A model generated the notes under the pieces. The model was not told where the DNA came from. It searched no databases and worked only from the letters and a program-made list of their open reading frames with translations. Made by a program: the position numbers and the translations under genes. A stretch of 64,000 nucleotides of DNA from Ruminococcus sp. (lineage in GTDB: Bacteria > Bacillota > Clostridia > Oscillospirales > Ruminococcaceae): the NCBI GenBank assembly GCA_017475555.1, contig JAFVFL010000020.1:35889-99888 (forward strand). The letters are read 5' to 3'. Shown here in pieces: positions 1 through 8,512 of the stretch; the stretch's first letter is position 1, and each line of letters begins with the position of its first letter.

Positions 1-143
1 TCACACCCGTCTGCCCTGAACTCCTCGTCGATATCGCACGAAAGCTCCTTTTCTATACGCCTCAGCCTTGAAAGCGTGTCGGATATGACCTTCGGCTTTA
101 CCTCCTGTCCCCTCTGCCACTCTCTGAAATCTGCTTCATTCAT
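1..143 (-). CDS. N-terminal part of an unknown protein, cut by the window edge
   Basis: The first 47 codons of a minus-strand gene are open without a stop up to the edge. The start at 143 is preceded by AGGAGT at a good distance and, further upstream, by a near-perfect promoter. The visible protein begins MNEADFREWQRGQEV and has the basic, helix-rich look of a small DNA-binding or accessory protein, but no family is recognisable from so little. Its transcript has a long structured leader (168-293) that resembles the leader of the exopolysaccharide operon near 29.6 kb, so the two may share regulation. Confidence 0.6.
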   Translation of the reverse strand, partial: MNEADFREWQRGQEVKPKVISDTLSRLRRIEKELSCDIDEEFRADGC

Positions 144-167
144 TCTTATCACTCCTGTTCTGTAATC

Positions 168-293
168 ATAGCAAACGGCAAAATATTTTTTGACGTTTGC
201 TATCTGCCGATACGCACGGAGCAAACTTTAGTTTGCGTATGTGCGAGGCAATTCATATCATAGCAAACGGCAAAAGTTTTTGGCGTTTGCTAT
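168..293 (-). promoter_or_regulatory. Structured 5' leader RNA, copy 1
   Basis: Between the promoter (323-351) and the gene at 143 the minus-strand transcript can form three hairpins. The first (260-293) has a 10 bp stem ATAGCAAACG/CGTTTGCTAT extended by CAAAA/TTTTG. The middle one (221-236) is a 6 bp stem with a four-base loop. The third (168-203) repeats the sequence of the first. Between the first two lies a block reading GCCTCGCACATACGCA, which recurs almost unchanged in the leader at 29562-29641. This could be a cis-regulatory RNA or a short mobile repeat. The first is favoured because hairpin sequence changes between copies while pairing is kept. Confidence 0.5.
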
Positions 294-322
294 TTGCACC
301 GGATATTGAATACCCCTTATGT

Positions 323-351
323 ATTATACCACGAATAAAGCGCATTGTCAA
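323..351 (-). promoter_or_regulatory. Sigma-A type promoter of the left-edge gene
   Basis: On the minus strand there is TTGACA (346-351), a 17-base spacer and TATAAT (323-328), a perfect housekeeping consensus. It reads toward the gene starting at 143, and the predicted start near 316 places the three-hairpin leader inside the transcript. Confidence 0.75.
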
Positions 352-392
352 TGTGTTTTCCTCATCTGCGTTTTACAGATCACCGAAAAGAT

Positions 393-423
393 TTCTCCCC
401 GGATACGGTGTACCCGGGGAGAA
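393..423 (-). terminator. Terminator of the xylanase gene
   Basis: A perfect 10 bp stem, TTCTCCCCGG/CCGGGGAGAA, encloses an 11-base loop, and the minus strand continues with ATCTTTTC. A second perfect hairpin with a 9 bp stem, CTGCACGGC/GCCGTGCAG, lies nearer the gene at 463-491. Together they probably end transcription of the gene whose stop is at 514. The U-run is short, so termination may be partial. Nothing else is visible in the gene-free stretch 424-513. Confidence 0.5.
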
Positions 424-513
424 GCCCTGATTTGTCCCTTACAACAAATTACTTTTATCTGACTGCACGGCTATGTGCAGATGCCGTGCAGCTAAGACCT
501 TTAGAATGAATTA

Positions 514-3500
514 TCACGAAAAGCTCCATGAATCGAAGCTGAGGTCGCCGCTGAATACGAAGTACAGATCGTTAGTGCCGCTCACTGACGATACGACCGG
601 TACTGTAACTGAGCTGAGCGTGCCGCCTGCCGGTATCTCTGCATATGCTATAGCTGTACCAGTTGCGGACTTTGTGCATACCTTTATGACTGCTCCGCTG
701 TTTGAGGAAGCACTTACTGTAAGAGTATCTGCTCCTGAGCTGAAGCTGACTCCGCTTGCCTTTATCCAGCTGCCCTTTGTTCCGCTTACCACTGTATCGC
801 CAAGACCTGTTACTGTAACGTCCTTTGACTGGTTAGACATTGTTTCAGCCTGTACCTTTGTGTACGGAGAAAGTGTCTGAAGCTGTGCCACACCTGTATG
901 TGAGCCGTCAACTGTTATTTTGTTTCCGCTGACAGTCGCTGCACTTATGCTTGGCGAGCGGTAATTCTGATTTATACCCATGCGGTTCTCAACAACTCTT
1001 GTATGATACAGAAGATAGTAATTATCCTTGAAGTATACGAGTGAATGGTGGTTGTTTCCGCCCTTGTCAAGTCCGGACTCTGCTGTGTTCTTGAACATTA
1101 CTCCCTGGAATGTGAACGGCCCGAGGGGATCGCTTGATGTCATGTACGCTATCTGAGCATTTGCGATACCGATATTGTTTCCGGTGGTGTTCCAGTTAGT
1201 GCAGTAGGAGTATACATACTGATCGCCGATCTTGAGAATGCTTGAATCCTCGAAAAGGTAAGGAGTGTTCATCTTCACAGGAGTGCCGGCAAGTGAGATC
1301 ATGTCGTCGCCGAGCTTAACGCATCTGCCTGTTCCGGGATCAGCCTGCTTGCCGTCCGGAACACCTCCGCCGAAGTAGAGATATCCTGTGCCGTCGTCGT
1401 CAACAAGTACAGCCGGGTCGAACATCCATACAACATCGCTGCAATTCGGGGTCTGACCTGTTACAAGTGCGTGACCGAGAGGATCCGTCCACGGCCCCTC
1501 CGGGCTGTCAGCCGTGAGAACACCGATACCGCCGCCGCTGTTTGCAAAATAGAGGAAAAACTTATCCTTGCCGTTTATGGTCTTCCAGCACGCATCGGGT
1601 GCCCATGAGCATGAAGCCCATGATGCCGCACCATTAGTAGTTCTGCCGTTTCTTCCGGCTACCGGGATAGCTCCGTGGTCTGTCCAGTTCACCAGATCAG
1701 CTGATGAGCAGCAGTTGATAGTACCCACATCGTAGCTGTTTTCCTTGAGGTTATTGCTGCCGTCATACTCAAATGCGTCGTTAGTAGTGTATACGTAGAG
1801 TCTGTCCTTGTATACCATGAAGCCGGGGTCTGCACCGAAACGCTGTGTATACAGCGGATTGTTCTCACCGTCCTTCTTATAGCTCTCTGCGATGTTCACA
1901 GTGCTGAAAAGCTGCTCCATTGCTTCTGTGTCAACGGTTTTTTCAGCGACCGGGAATGTCCTTATCTTTCCGAGAACGAACTCGCAGAGGAGTACAAGGT
2001 CGTTCACCTCGTACTTGCCGCTCTGGTCAACGTCTGCTGCCTTCTGAGCACGGCTGTCGCTGAATCCGCCTGCAATTCCCTTTCTTGCCGGTGCCATGTC
2101 GAACGCATCCACCCTGCCGTCAGCGTTGATATCGCCGAGAACGAAGGGGATTATTTCGGGCTGTCCTGCACCGATGATACCTGTTCCGCCTACTGCACCG
2201 ATAACCTCGTCGATGTAGAAATTCTCTGTTGAATCATCAGACGTCTCAATATATATCATCATATCCGAAGCGTCCTCTGGTATCTTGTAATTGGTATTGG
2301 CAAGCTGTACCCACTCGCCCTTTGCACCTGTGGCACTTGCTATCTCGTCGTAGTGTGCCTCGCCGTCTGAGCCGGTATACTGGAGAGTGAACTTGAACTG
2401 AGTTGTGTCCTCGCCGTCGAAGTATGATACATTTGCCGAGAAGCTGTACTCCTCGCCCGGCTTGAATATCCTTGAGCTGAGTGCATAGCTCGCACCGTTC
2501 CATGAAGCTGTTCTGTCAGATACAAGAAGTGACTCATCACCGACGTATGCAGTTCTTCCGCTTGTCTGTACAGATGTGCCGCCTCTGCTGCTCCAGCTGT
2601 CTGTAGTTCCCTCAAATGTGCTGTGGAAGTACCAGCCGTACTCGTTAGGCTCAACAGTCTTGTTCGGGTCGAAGCCTGTGCTGCCGGGGCCTGTGTACGG
2701 GATACCTGTGCCCCACTCGCTGTCAGGGAGCATTGAATAAAGCCTTGTGTACGCCTCCTTGGGCTGGTTACTGCTGTCTCTGAGAAGACCGTTTGAGCCT
2801 GCACTGAGCCATGAATTTGCATCATTGGGCCCCCATACCTGATAGAGTGTGACCCTTCCTGTACCCTGCGGATCATCATTCCAGTCCATAGCAGCCTGAG
2901 CTATCGCAGTATACTTATCAGCCTGATCGGTGTAGCTGTAGGTCGTGCCGTTGTTCTGGATGCTGATATCAAGCTCGGTTATCTGTACCTCGCAGCCGAT
3001 AGACAGATACTTCTTCATTGCAACGATGTAGGAATCCGTGCCTGCAAAGCCTGTAGCATTTGCCGGAACGTGGGACTGCATTCCCACTCCGTCAAGCACG
3101 CCCTTCTCATAGAGCGACTTGCACATCTCGTAGATACAGTCACGCTTGTGATCCCAGTATTCATTGTAGTCATTATAGAAGAGCTTGCAGGTCGAGGGAG
3201 CATACTTTCTTGCATATGTGAATGCCTGCTCGACGAAGCTGTTGTCGCCGTAGACCTGTACCCATGCGGACTTTCCGCCCTGACCGCTGACCTTGCTGTC
3301 GCCTGCCTCTCTTGCACCGCCATAATTAGCTGTGCGGTTGGAGTCATCTGAAACGCACTCATTGCATATATCGTATGCGAAAAGATCAAGATCGGGATAC
3401 TGTGTCTCGAAAGCGTCGAACATATTCTTGATATAGCTCTCCATACGCTGATTCATAGTGCTCTTGTCTACCCAGTTTCCGGTATCCTGGAAGTTGTCCT

Positions 3501-4356
3501 TGAAGAACCATGACGGAGTCTGGCTGTGCCATACCATAGTATGACCACGGAAGCCAATGCCGTTATTTACGCAGAAATCAGCAATAGCAGCACAGCTGTT
3601 CAGCGATACCTTTATATTCGTATTAGTCGAGCCGCTCTGCACCAGCGTTGCGTCCGGCTTTGTCTCGTTTTCACACTCAATGCTGTTGAAATCCTTGATG
3701 TAGTCAGCAGTTATCGTGGAGTTTTTTACTGTATTTCCGTTGAGGATATTGCCCACACGGAAGTAATTTGCGAACTCGTCCTTCAGACCCTTTCCAGCCG
3801 GAGCAGCCTTAACGCCCTTGTATTTTTCTGTAGTCACGCTCACCTCATCGAACACGAAATCATTTGTGCTGTCAGTGGTGATGTCAATGCGGTACTCATA
3901 GGTGTTTGCCGGAGCCTTATACTCCGCTGAGAGTGTTGTCCACTCACCTGCACCGACCTCCCTGGATACAAGCTCAACAGTTGTCGCCTCGTCAGTATCC
4001 TCATCGAGGTAGGTCAGTGTGACATGAAACTTTTCTGCTGTTTTGCTGTAGACACTGACACTATAGTTGTATTTCACACCGCCTGAAAGGTAGAAGCCCT
4101 TGGAGGACTGTGCGCCATCGTCAGAGGTCTTTCTTCCGCTGACAGCCATTCCCCTCGTGCCGTCAAGTCCGATACCCTCTGCTGCTGTCAGCTCAACGTC
4201 CGTATCAGAGCCGTGCCAGCCGTCATAGTTTACCTCAAATGTGTTGGAAACCACCTCTGCGGCATATGTTTCTGCCGATATTCCGGGGAATACCGCAGCC
4301 ATTCCTGCACACACAGACAAAGCAGTAACCGCAGACAGAAGCCTTTGCTTCTTCAT
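514..4356 (-). CDS. Secreted bifunctional xylanase: CBM22-GH10-CBM22-dockerin-GH43-CBM6-like
   Basis: This 1280-residue secreted enzyme combines an endo-xylanase and a xylosidase/arabinofuranosidase-type module. A signal peptide (about 1-33) precedes a CBM22-like module (36-175). A GH10 domain follows (185-545), with YDICNE carrying the acid/base Glu and ITELDIS carrying the nucleophile. Next come a second CBM22-like module (575-725), a type I dockerin with duplicated calcium segments (GDINADGRVDAFD and ADVDQSGKYEVND, about 735-800), a GH43 domain (830-1140) and a C-terminal CBM6-like module. The dockerin implies attachment to a cellulosome scaffoldin, and its place between two catalytic domains is noteworthy. 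The ATG at 4356 is chosen over an upstream GTG because AAGGAG lies 8 bases before it. The gene is monocistronic with a perfect promoter. Confidence 0.93.
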   Translation of the reverse strand: MKKQRLLSAVTALSVCAGMAAVFPGISAETYAAEVVSNTFEVNYDGWHGSDTDVELTAAEGIGLDGTRGMAVSGRKTSDDGAQSSKGFYLSGGVKYNYSVSVYSKTAEKFHVTLTYLDEDTDEATTVELVSREVGAGEWTTLSAEYKAPANTYEYRIDITTDSTNDFVFDEVSVTTEKYKGVKAAPAGKGLKDEFANYFRVGNILNGNTVKNSTITADYIKDFNSIECENETKPDATLVQSGSTNTNIKVSLNSCAAIADFCVNNGIGFRGHTMVWHSQTPSWFFKDNFQDTGNWVDKSTMNQRMESYIKNMFDAFETQYPDLDLFAYDICNECVSDDSNRTANYGGAREAGDSKVSGQGGKSAWVQVYGDNSFVEQAFTYARKYAPSTCKLFYNDYNEYWDHKRDCIYEMCKSLYEKGVLDGVGMQSHVPANATGFAGTDSYIVAMKKYLSIGCEVQITELDISIQNNGTTYSYTDQADKYTAIAQAAMDWNDDPQGTGRVTLYQVWGPNDANSWLSAGSNGLLRDSSNQPKEAYTRLYSMLPDSEWGTGIPYTGPGSTGFDPNKTVEPNEYGWYFHSTFEGTTDSWSSRGGTSVQTSGRTAYVGDESLLVSDRTASWNGASYALSSRIFKPGEEYSFSANVSYFDGEDTTQFKFTLQYTGSDGEAHYDEIASATGAKGEWVQLANTNYKIPEDASDMMIYIETSDDSTENFYIDEVIGAVGGTGIIGAGQPEIIPFVLGDINADGRVDAFDMAPARKGIAGGFSDSRAQKAADVDQSGKYEVNDLVLLCEFVLGKIRTFPVAEKTVDTEAMEQLFSTVNIAESYKKDGENNPLYTQRFGADPGFMVYKDRLYVYTTNDAFEYDGSNNLKENSYDVGTINCCSSADLVNWTDHGAIPVAGRNGRTTNGAASWASCSWAPDACWKTINGKDKFFLYFANSGGGIGVLTADSPEGPWTDPLGHALVTGQTPNCSDVVWMFDPAVLVDDDGTGYLYFGGGVPDGKQADPGTGRCVKLGDDMISLAGTPVKMNTPYLFEDSSILKIGDQYVYSYCTNWNTTGNNIGIANAQIAYMTSSDPLGPFTFQGVMFKNTAESGLDKGGNNHHSLVYFKDNYYLLYHTRVVENRMGINQNYRSPSISAATVSGNKITVDGSHTGVAQLQTLSPYTKVQAETMSNQSKDVTVTGLGDTVVSGTKGSWIKASGVSFSSGADTLTVSASSNSGAVIKVCTKSATGTAIAYAEIPAGGTLSSVTVPVVSSVSGTNDLYFVFSGDLSFDSWSFS

Positions 4357-4425
4357 AATACCCACTCCTTTTCATATTTTTCATGTTATCTGTTAAGACA
4401 ATATTGTTTCGTTTCCGTTTTCTAT

Positions 4426-4454
4426 ATTATACATTTTATGTTCATAAATGTCAA
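4426..4454 (-). promoter_or_regulatory. Sigma-A type promoter of the xylanase gene
   Basis: TTGACA (4449-4454), 17 bases and TATAAT (4426-4431) on the minus strand match the consensus exactly. The element lies about 70 bases upstream of the start at 4356. No obvious operator overlaps it. Confidence 0.8.
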
Positions 4455-4540
4455 TCAACAAATGTGCTGATTATCTGACACTATCGTGCTTTTTCTTGTC
4501 TGAAATCAGTCTCAGCACGATAATGTAAGTATTTCTCAGA

Positions 4541-4570
4541 CAAAAAAAGCACAGGCTCATCGCCTGTGCG
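4541..4570 (-). terminator. Terminator of the yabP-yabQ-divIC-yabR operon
   Basis: On the minus strand an 8 bp stem, GCACAGGC/GCCTGTGC, with a five-base loop is followed directly by a run of seven T. It lies about 100 bases after the stop of the S1-domain gene at 4667. This is a typical intrinsic terminator. Confidence 0.85.
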
Positions 4571-4666
4571 GTATATTTATTCTGCTGTATCGCTCCCCTC
4601 AGCCGCATATCTGTCAGCAGAGATCTGCTGCGTGCCTGCATCAGAGGCGGATATATCATCTGAGCC

Positions 4667-5137
4667 TTACTTTCTCTTAGTCCCGTTCTTGCGGTCAGTA
4701 CGCCTCTTGCCGTCGCCTATACGCTCCTCGCTCGTCTGCTTGAAGTGTGAGATCATGTCCTCAAAGCTCATCTCTGACTGCGGTATGCTCTTCTTCGGCT
4801 CATATATATTCGGCTTGCTGCGCTGGGCATTACGCTTCGGCTTGCCCTGACCGCCTCCTGCACGATTCTTTGAGCCGTTCTGATAGGGATCGCCGCCCTC
4901 CTCAGCCTGTGCCTTTTTCAGAGAAAGGCTCACCTTTCCTGCCTCGTTCACACCGATGACCTTGACTCTTACCTCCTGACCCTCTGTCAGAAAGTCACGT
5001 ATCTCGCTGACATAGACGTTCGCTATCTCCGAGATATGTACCATGCCTGAGCCGCCGCCCTCAATGTCAACGAACGCACCATACTGCGTGATGCCCTTGA
5101 CTGTGCCGTTGTAGATCTTACCGATTTCAAGCTGCAT
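4667..5137 (-). CDS. yabR: S1 RNA-binding domain protein, YabR-like
   Basis: This 156-residue protein starts with a complete S1 domain (about 1-75), seen in the pattern IGKIYNGTVKGITQYGAFVDI and GMVHISEIA. A hydrophilic, lysine- and arginine-rich tail follows (about 80-156). It probably binds RNA or ribosomes in the cytoplasm. The position directly after divIC matches yabR in Bacillus, which supports the name. It is longer than the 128-residue Bacillus protein because of the basic tail. A gap of 132 bases separates it from divIC, and no tRNA or independent gene was found in that gap. An operon terminator follows. Confidence 0.85.
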   Translation of the reverse strand: MQLEIGKIYNGTVKGITQYGAFVDIEGGGSGMVHISEIANVYVSEIRDFLTEGQEVRVKVIGVNEAGKVSLSLKKAQAEEGGDPYQNGSKNRAGGGQGKPKRNAQRSKPNIYEPKKSIPQSEMSFEDMISHFKQTSEERIGDGKRRTDRKNGTKRK

Positions 5138-5269
5138 ATGTGTATTTACTCCTTTTCAACAGCTTCGGCTGTATACAGATACGCCGGGCTGAAATTAAAC
5201 CAAAAGAACCGGGAGATCAATGGCGTGACCGAAGCTCCCACGAGGTACGATAAAGCCGCAGCATGATCC

Positions 5270-5746
5270 TCAGTCCCTTGAGGTGTCATAGAACCGGTAC
5301 TCGTCCGGATAGGCATAGCCTCTGTCCTCAACGGCTGAACGCTCCATATATCCGGAAAGATCATCGCTGTCAAGTATCCTCTGAAGCTCCTCGTTTTCCT
5401 CCGTATATTCCGCTATACTGGCATTGAGAGCGTCAAGCTCCTTCTGCTTCTCAGCACAGTCACTGTACGTCCTGACGATTATCACAAAGCAGCCTATAAC
5501 GAATGCCGCCGCAAGCAGCTTGAGCAGGTTCACATTGAACAGACCCTTCGGTGCTTCGCTGCCGTTCTGACCAGAAGCCGCACCCTCAGCACCCTCAGTA
5601 CCTGTGCTGCCGCTGTTCTCTGAGCCTCCGGAGCTGTAGACAATATTATTCTGGCTGCCTGCCGTTATATCGCCCGGCTCCCTGCGGCTGTCACGATAGC
5701 TGCGTCCGCCTCTGCTCTGCCGGCTGCTGCTGTACTCCGACATCAT
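5270..5746 (-). CDS. divIC: FtsB/DivIC-type septum formation protein
   Basis: This single-pass membrane protein of 158 residues is expected in the FtsL-DivIC-DivIB division complex. A low-complexity Ser/Gly/Arg-rich cytoplasmic N-terminus (1-65) precedes a membrane segment near 72-90 (LLKLLAAAFVIGCFVII). A short extracellular coiled coil follows (95-125), then the conserved end RGYAYPDEYRFYD. Bacillus DivIC is 125 residues, and the extra length is the N-terminal extension. The gene lies four bases after yabQ with GGAGTG before its start, so it is in the same operon. Confidence 0.87.
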   Translation of the reverse strand: MMSEYSSSRQSRGGRSYRDSRREPGDITAGSQNNIVYSSGGSENSGSTGTEGAEGAASGQNGSEAPKGLFNVNLLKLLAAAFVIGCFVIIVRTYSDCAEKQKELDALNASIAEYTEENEELQRILDSDDLSGYMERSAVEDRGYAYPDEYRFYDTSRD

Positions 5747-5750
5747 TGCT

Positions 5751-6284
5751 TCACTCCAAATCCTCGTTCATTGTCCTGATCTGATCGTTCTTAGTATCTA
5801 TTCTATTATACAATAAATTGGCACGTCGCTTCAATAGTAAACCTGTATTTTTTATAAGTTTAACTATAACTTCGGCACATCTCACAAATTTGACACCGAC
5901 TATATGATTAATTGCTACAAAAGCCTTTCGCACCGGCAGAAGCAGTATAGTGCAGACACTTTGCAGCAATGAGAGCAGCCTTACGATATAGCACTGCAAA
6001 AATGCACCTATAGTAAAGTGATACAGCAGAAATCCGCAGCCGCAGCCGATAAGGTAGTACATATGCAGCTCGCCCCGGACTGCCGCAGATGTAAAGGAGG
6101 AGAATGCAAGCGTGCAGAAGCCGAGGAACAGGATATCTCCGATGATAGTCAGGACAGTGCTGTCCGGCAGCAGCAGCCGCACCGCCCGAAGAAGCCCGTA
6201 CACCGCAGAAAGTCCCATTCCCATAAGGCAGGAAAGCCCGAACAGCCGCAGCTCCTCGCTGACTGTGAAATAGGTATCCGGCAT
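5751..6284 (-). CDS. yabQ: Spore cortex biosynthesis protein YabQ
   Basis: This 177-residue protein has several hydrophobic segments in its first 125 residues and a basic tail, matching YabQ, which is needed for spore cortex formation in Bacillus. Its start overlaps the yabP stop (TGATG), so translation is coupled. Recognition rests on the conserved gene order and the N-terminal pattern (ELRLFGLSCLMGMGLSAVYG). Its presence implies that the organism keeps at least part of the sporulation programme. Confidence 0.82.
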   Translation of the reverse strand: MPDTYFTVSEELRLFGLSCLMGMGLSAVYGLLRAVRLLLPDSTVLTIIGDILFLGFCTLAFSSFTSAAVRGELHMYYLIGCGCGFLLYHFTIGAFLQCYIVRLLSLLQSVCTILLLPVRKAFVAINHIVGVKFVRCAEVIVKLIKNTGLLLKRRANLLYNRIDTKNDQIRTMNEDLE

Positions 6285-6583
6285 CAGCGGAACAGCTTAC
6301 CGAACGCTGTGAGCGGGTGCTTTTTGTCGCTGTCTCCGTATATCATCGCCTGTATCTCCCCGGTGATCGTCATGTCTCCTGTCTCAACACTCATGGAGTC
6401 GATGTGCAGTCCGCTCCCCCTGATGATAAGCTCGCCGAGCTGGGTGTAAAGGCATATCGCCCTTTCGTCAAAGCTGTCAGCGTCGGTTATCCCGGATATC
6501 GTCATAGTCCGGCGGTTTTCGAGTATGATACTGTGATTTTGCGGCGTTTTGGCTTCGCTTTGCTTTTCTTTTCCGATATTCAT
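6284..6583 (-). CDS. yabP: Sporulation protein YabP
   Basis: This 99-residue YabP-family protein is recognised by the stretch ENRRTMTISGITDADSFDER and the close of the domain at MTITGEI. The family is small, beta-rich and soluble, and is required for spore formation in Bacillus through the mother-cell sigma-E regulon. It is the first gene of the operon. The usual upstream neighbour (the RqcP/HslR-like S4-domain gene yabO) is absent here. Confidence 0.87.
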   Translation of the reverse strand: MNIGKEKQSEAKTPQNHSIILENRRTMTISGITDADSFDERAICLYTQLGELIIRGSGLHIDSMSVETGDMTITGEIQAMIYGDSDKKHPLTAFGKLFR

Positions 6584-6620
6584 TGTTCAGCAGCCCCTTT
6601 TCTTAATAGTATTATAAGTA

Positions 6621-6649
6621 TATATATTCCTGTCTGCTGAAAAATATGA
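6621..6649 (-). promoter_or_regulatory. Possible sigma-E promoter of yabP
   Basis: On the minus strand TCATATT (6643-6649), a 14-base gap and AATATATA (6621-6628) fit the -35 part and roughly the -10 part of the sigma-E pattern known from Bacillus, where yabP belongs to the sigma-E regulon. A TATAAT lies a few bases closer to the gene but has no good -35 partner. The call is tentative. Confidence 0.3.
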
Positions 6650-6683
6650 AAAAGCTCCCCGCCATATCTCAGGCGGAGAGCTT
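6648..6683 (-). terminator. Terminator of the Wzz-like gene
   Basis: A stem AAGCTCnCCnGCC/GGCnGAGAGCTT followed by TTTTTC on the minus strand forms a typical intrinsic terminator, 23 bases after the stop at 6706. Confidence 0.8.
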
Positions 6684-6705
6684 GCTTGTTTATACAGTAT
6701 TTTTA

Positions 6706-8307
6706 TCAGTCCTCAGACTTATCCTCAGCCATATCCTCAGCTACAGTGTCGATAACAGTCTCTATATCGTCCGGAGTATCGCCATACTTTGCCGAAGGAG
6801 CACCGGCAGCTGCTGCCTTTCTCTTATCAGTGTCGCTCTTTACTGCCTCAATGAACGCACCGCCGAAGTAGATGAGTATGCAGAGTGCCTCAAGGAGAAC
6901 GAGCGGAGTCTTCATCTCGTCGATTATTCTTCCGAGTCTGTCGGTCGTTGTGTAGCTTGCCGGAACAAGAACGTTGTACGCATTTTTGAGTGTCACGTTC
7001 TTGTAGTAATCCTCAGATGTAAGCGTTACAGTCTCGATCAGCTCGTCTATCTTATCGCTGAGTGAAGCAAGCTTTGTCTCGATCTTCTCTATATCGCTGT
7101 CGGAGCTGTTCTTTGAATTCTTGAGAGCCGATATCCTCTCATTGTAGTATGTAAGGCTCTGCTTTGCGTCCGCAAGATCCTGGGATATGCTTATCCTCTG
7201 GCTTATCATCTTGTCGTACTGAGCGGATGCCTGTGTTATAGTCTGGTCAACATCAGTCTCTGTGCTGCCGATGATAACGACCTGATCCTTCTCATACTTG
7301 TCGATCTGCTCATCAAGAGTAGCGATCTGCTCGTTGTATGATGTGATAGTACGCTGGAGCGAGCTTACTCTGTACTCATAGTAGTCAAGAGACTCGTCCT
7401 TGTCCTTTGTGACATTGTTTATTGTTATCACGGACGATATCTGATCGAGGTCAACAGACATAAGAGTGTTTATAGCCTGATAGAGGTCGTCGAAGGTATA
7501 GCCTGTAACAGATGAACGGAAACGAGTGGAATCCTCATTGGAGAGCTGACGAACGTAGCTGCGGAGCGTTCTGAGGCTGTTCTGGAATACATCGACTGCC
7601 TCTGAATAGTCGTAATCGCTGTAGTCGATAGCCGTAACAGCTGCACCGAGAGACTCGTTGTAGCCGTACTCCTCATAGAACCAGTCCTGATAGCAGTTAA
7701 GGACAGTATTGAATACGTCAACTGCCTCGCTGCTTGTAAGCTCTGTATCGTTGTAATCGAAGTACACCTGATACTGTGTCGGGTAGTATGTAACATCGAG
7801 CATTTCCTGAGCTGCTGCGAGATTTCCGCTGCTCGCCGTCTCATATATGCTCTTGTATACTGTGATACGATCCATAGCGTCCGACGGGATTATACCCTTT
7901 ATCGAGATGCCCTGACGGATATTTTCAAGCTCTGTCAGATCCATTCCCAGCCCGTCAAGAGCCGCCTCAAGAACAGAGGGATTCTTTATAGTATTCACAT
8001 CGAACTTTCTTCCGGACGGATCTCTTCCCTTTTCGATACCGGAGTATGAGAAGCTGATCAGTGCGGAAAGCTTAGCCTTCTTGACATGAGTTGTGAGAAC
8101 GGCATAGCCGGTCGTAAGAACGAACGCCACGATCGCTGCAACGAGCCATACCGTGAAATACTTCTTCAGCTTTTTGATTATCGTTCCGATAGAAATTACG
8201 ACCTCTTCCCTGTCCTCTTCCTTGTTGTTGATAGTGATGTTCAGATTTCTGTCATTTGAACGATATTCTTCCTTTTTCTTCCTGTTCTCTTTTTTATTCT
8301 CTGACAT
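6706..8307 (-). CDS. Wzz-like polysaccharide chain-length determinant protein
   Basis: This 533-residue protein has a charged cytoplasmic head (1-45), a membrane segment near 52-72, a long extracellular region with coiled-coil stretches (about 290-430), and a second membrane segment near 465-485. A charged tail follows. This is the two-membrane-segment plan of Wzz/PCP polysaccharide co-polymerases that control chain length. The kinase domain often linked to them in Firmicutes is absent. The start MSENKK is preferred to an ATG 18 bases upstream because GGAGG lies just before it, while the upstream ATG sits beside a CCGGAGCTCTCCGG hairpin. It is alone in its transcript, away from the exopolysaccharide operon at 22-29.5 kb that it may serve. 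Confidence 0.72.
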   Translation of the reverse strand: MSENKKENRKKKEEYRSNDRNLNITINNKEEDREEVVISIGTIIKKLKKYFTVWLVAAIVAFVLTTGYAVLTTHVKKAKLSALISFSYSGIEKGRDPSGRKFDVNTIKNPSVLEAALDGLGMDLTELENIRQGISIKGIIPSDAMDRITVYKSIYETASSGNLAAAQEMLDVTYYPTQYQVYFDYNDTELTSSEAVDVFNTVLNCYQDWFYEEYGYNESLGAAVTAIDYSDYDYSEAVDVFQNSLRTLRSYVRQLSNEDSTRFRSSVTGYTFDDLYQAINTLMSVDLDQISSVITINNVTKDKDESLDYYEYRVSSLQRTITSYNEQIATLDEQIDKYEKDQVVIIGSTETDVDQTITQASAQYDKMISQRISISQDLADAKQSLTYYNERISALKNSKNSSDSDIEKIETKLASLSDKIDELIETVTLTSEDYYKNVTLKNAYNVLVPASYTTTDRLGRIIDEMKTPLVLLEALCILIYFGGAFIEAVKSDTDKRKAAAAGAPSAKYGDTPDDIETVIDTVAEDMAEDKSED

Positions 8308-8386
8308 TTTTTCCTCCATGTTCATTCCGGAGAGCTCCGGTGTATTTCGTGATAAATGCGGTCAATGCACTATAAAACGCACTATA

Positions 8387-8415
8387 ATAGTATCACTAAT
8401 CAACGTAAAAGTCAA
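8387..8415 (-). promoter_or_regulatory. Promoter of the Wzz-like gene
   Basis: TTGACT (8410-8415), 17 bases and TACTAT (8387-8392) on the minus strand lie about 80 bases before the start. Direct repeats of GCACTATA overlap the start region and could be a regulator site. Confidence 0.6.
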
Positions 8416-8512
8416 TGGTTTTTCAAACTTTCCTGACATTTCCGGCTTTTATGCAAAAACCGGTGCCGCTTCCGCTGATTTTTTTGCGAAAATTGCCGAT
8501 ACACAGCAATTA

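Noticed and set aside
168..293. Leader considered as a known riboswitch class
   Set aside because: No conserved core of a known riboswitch was recognised. It is reported as an unassigned structured element.
5138..5269. Possible tRNA in the gap between divIC and yabR
   Set aside because: A GGTTCTTTTGG-like stretch and small hairpins exist, but no cloverleaf with acceptor stem and T-loop can be formed.
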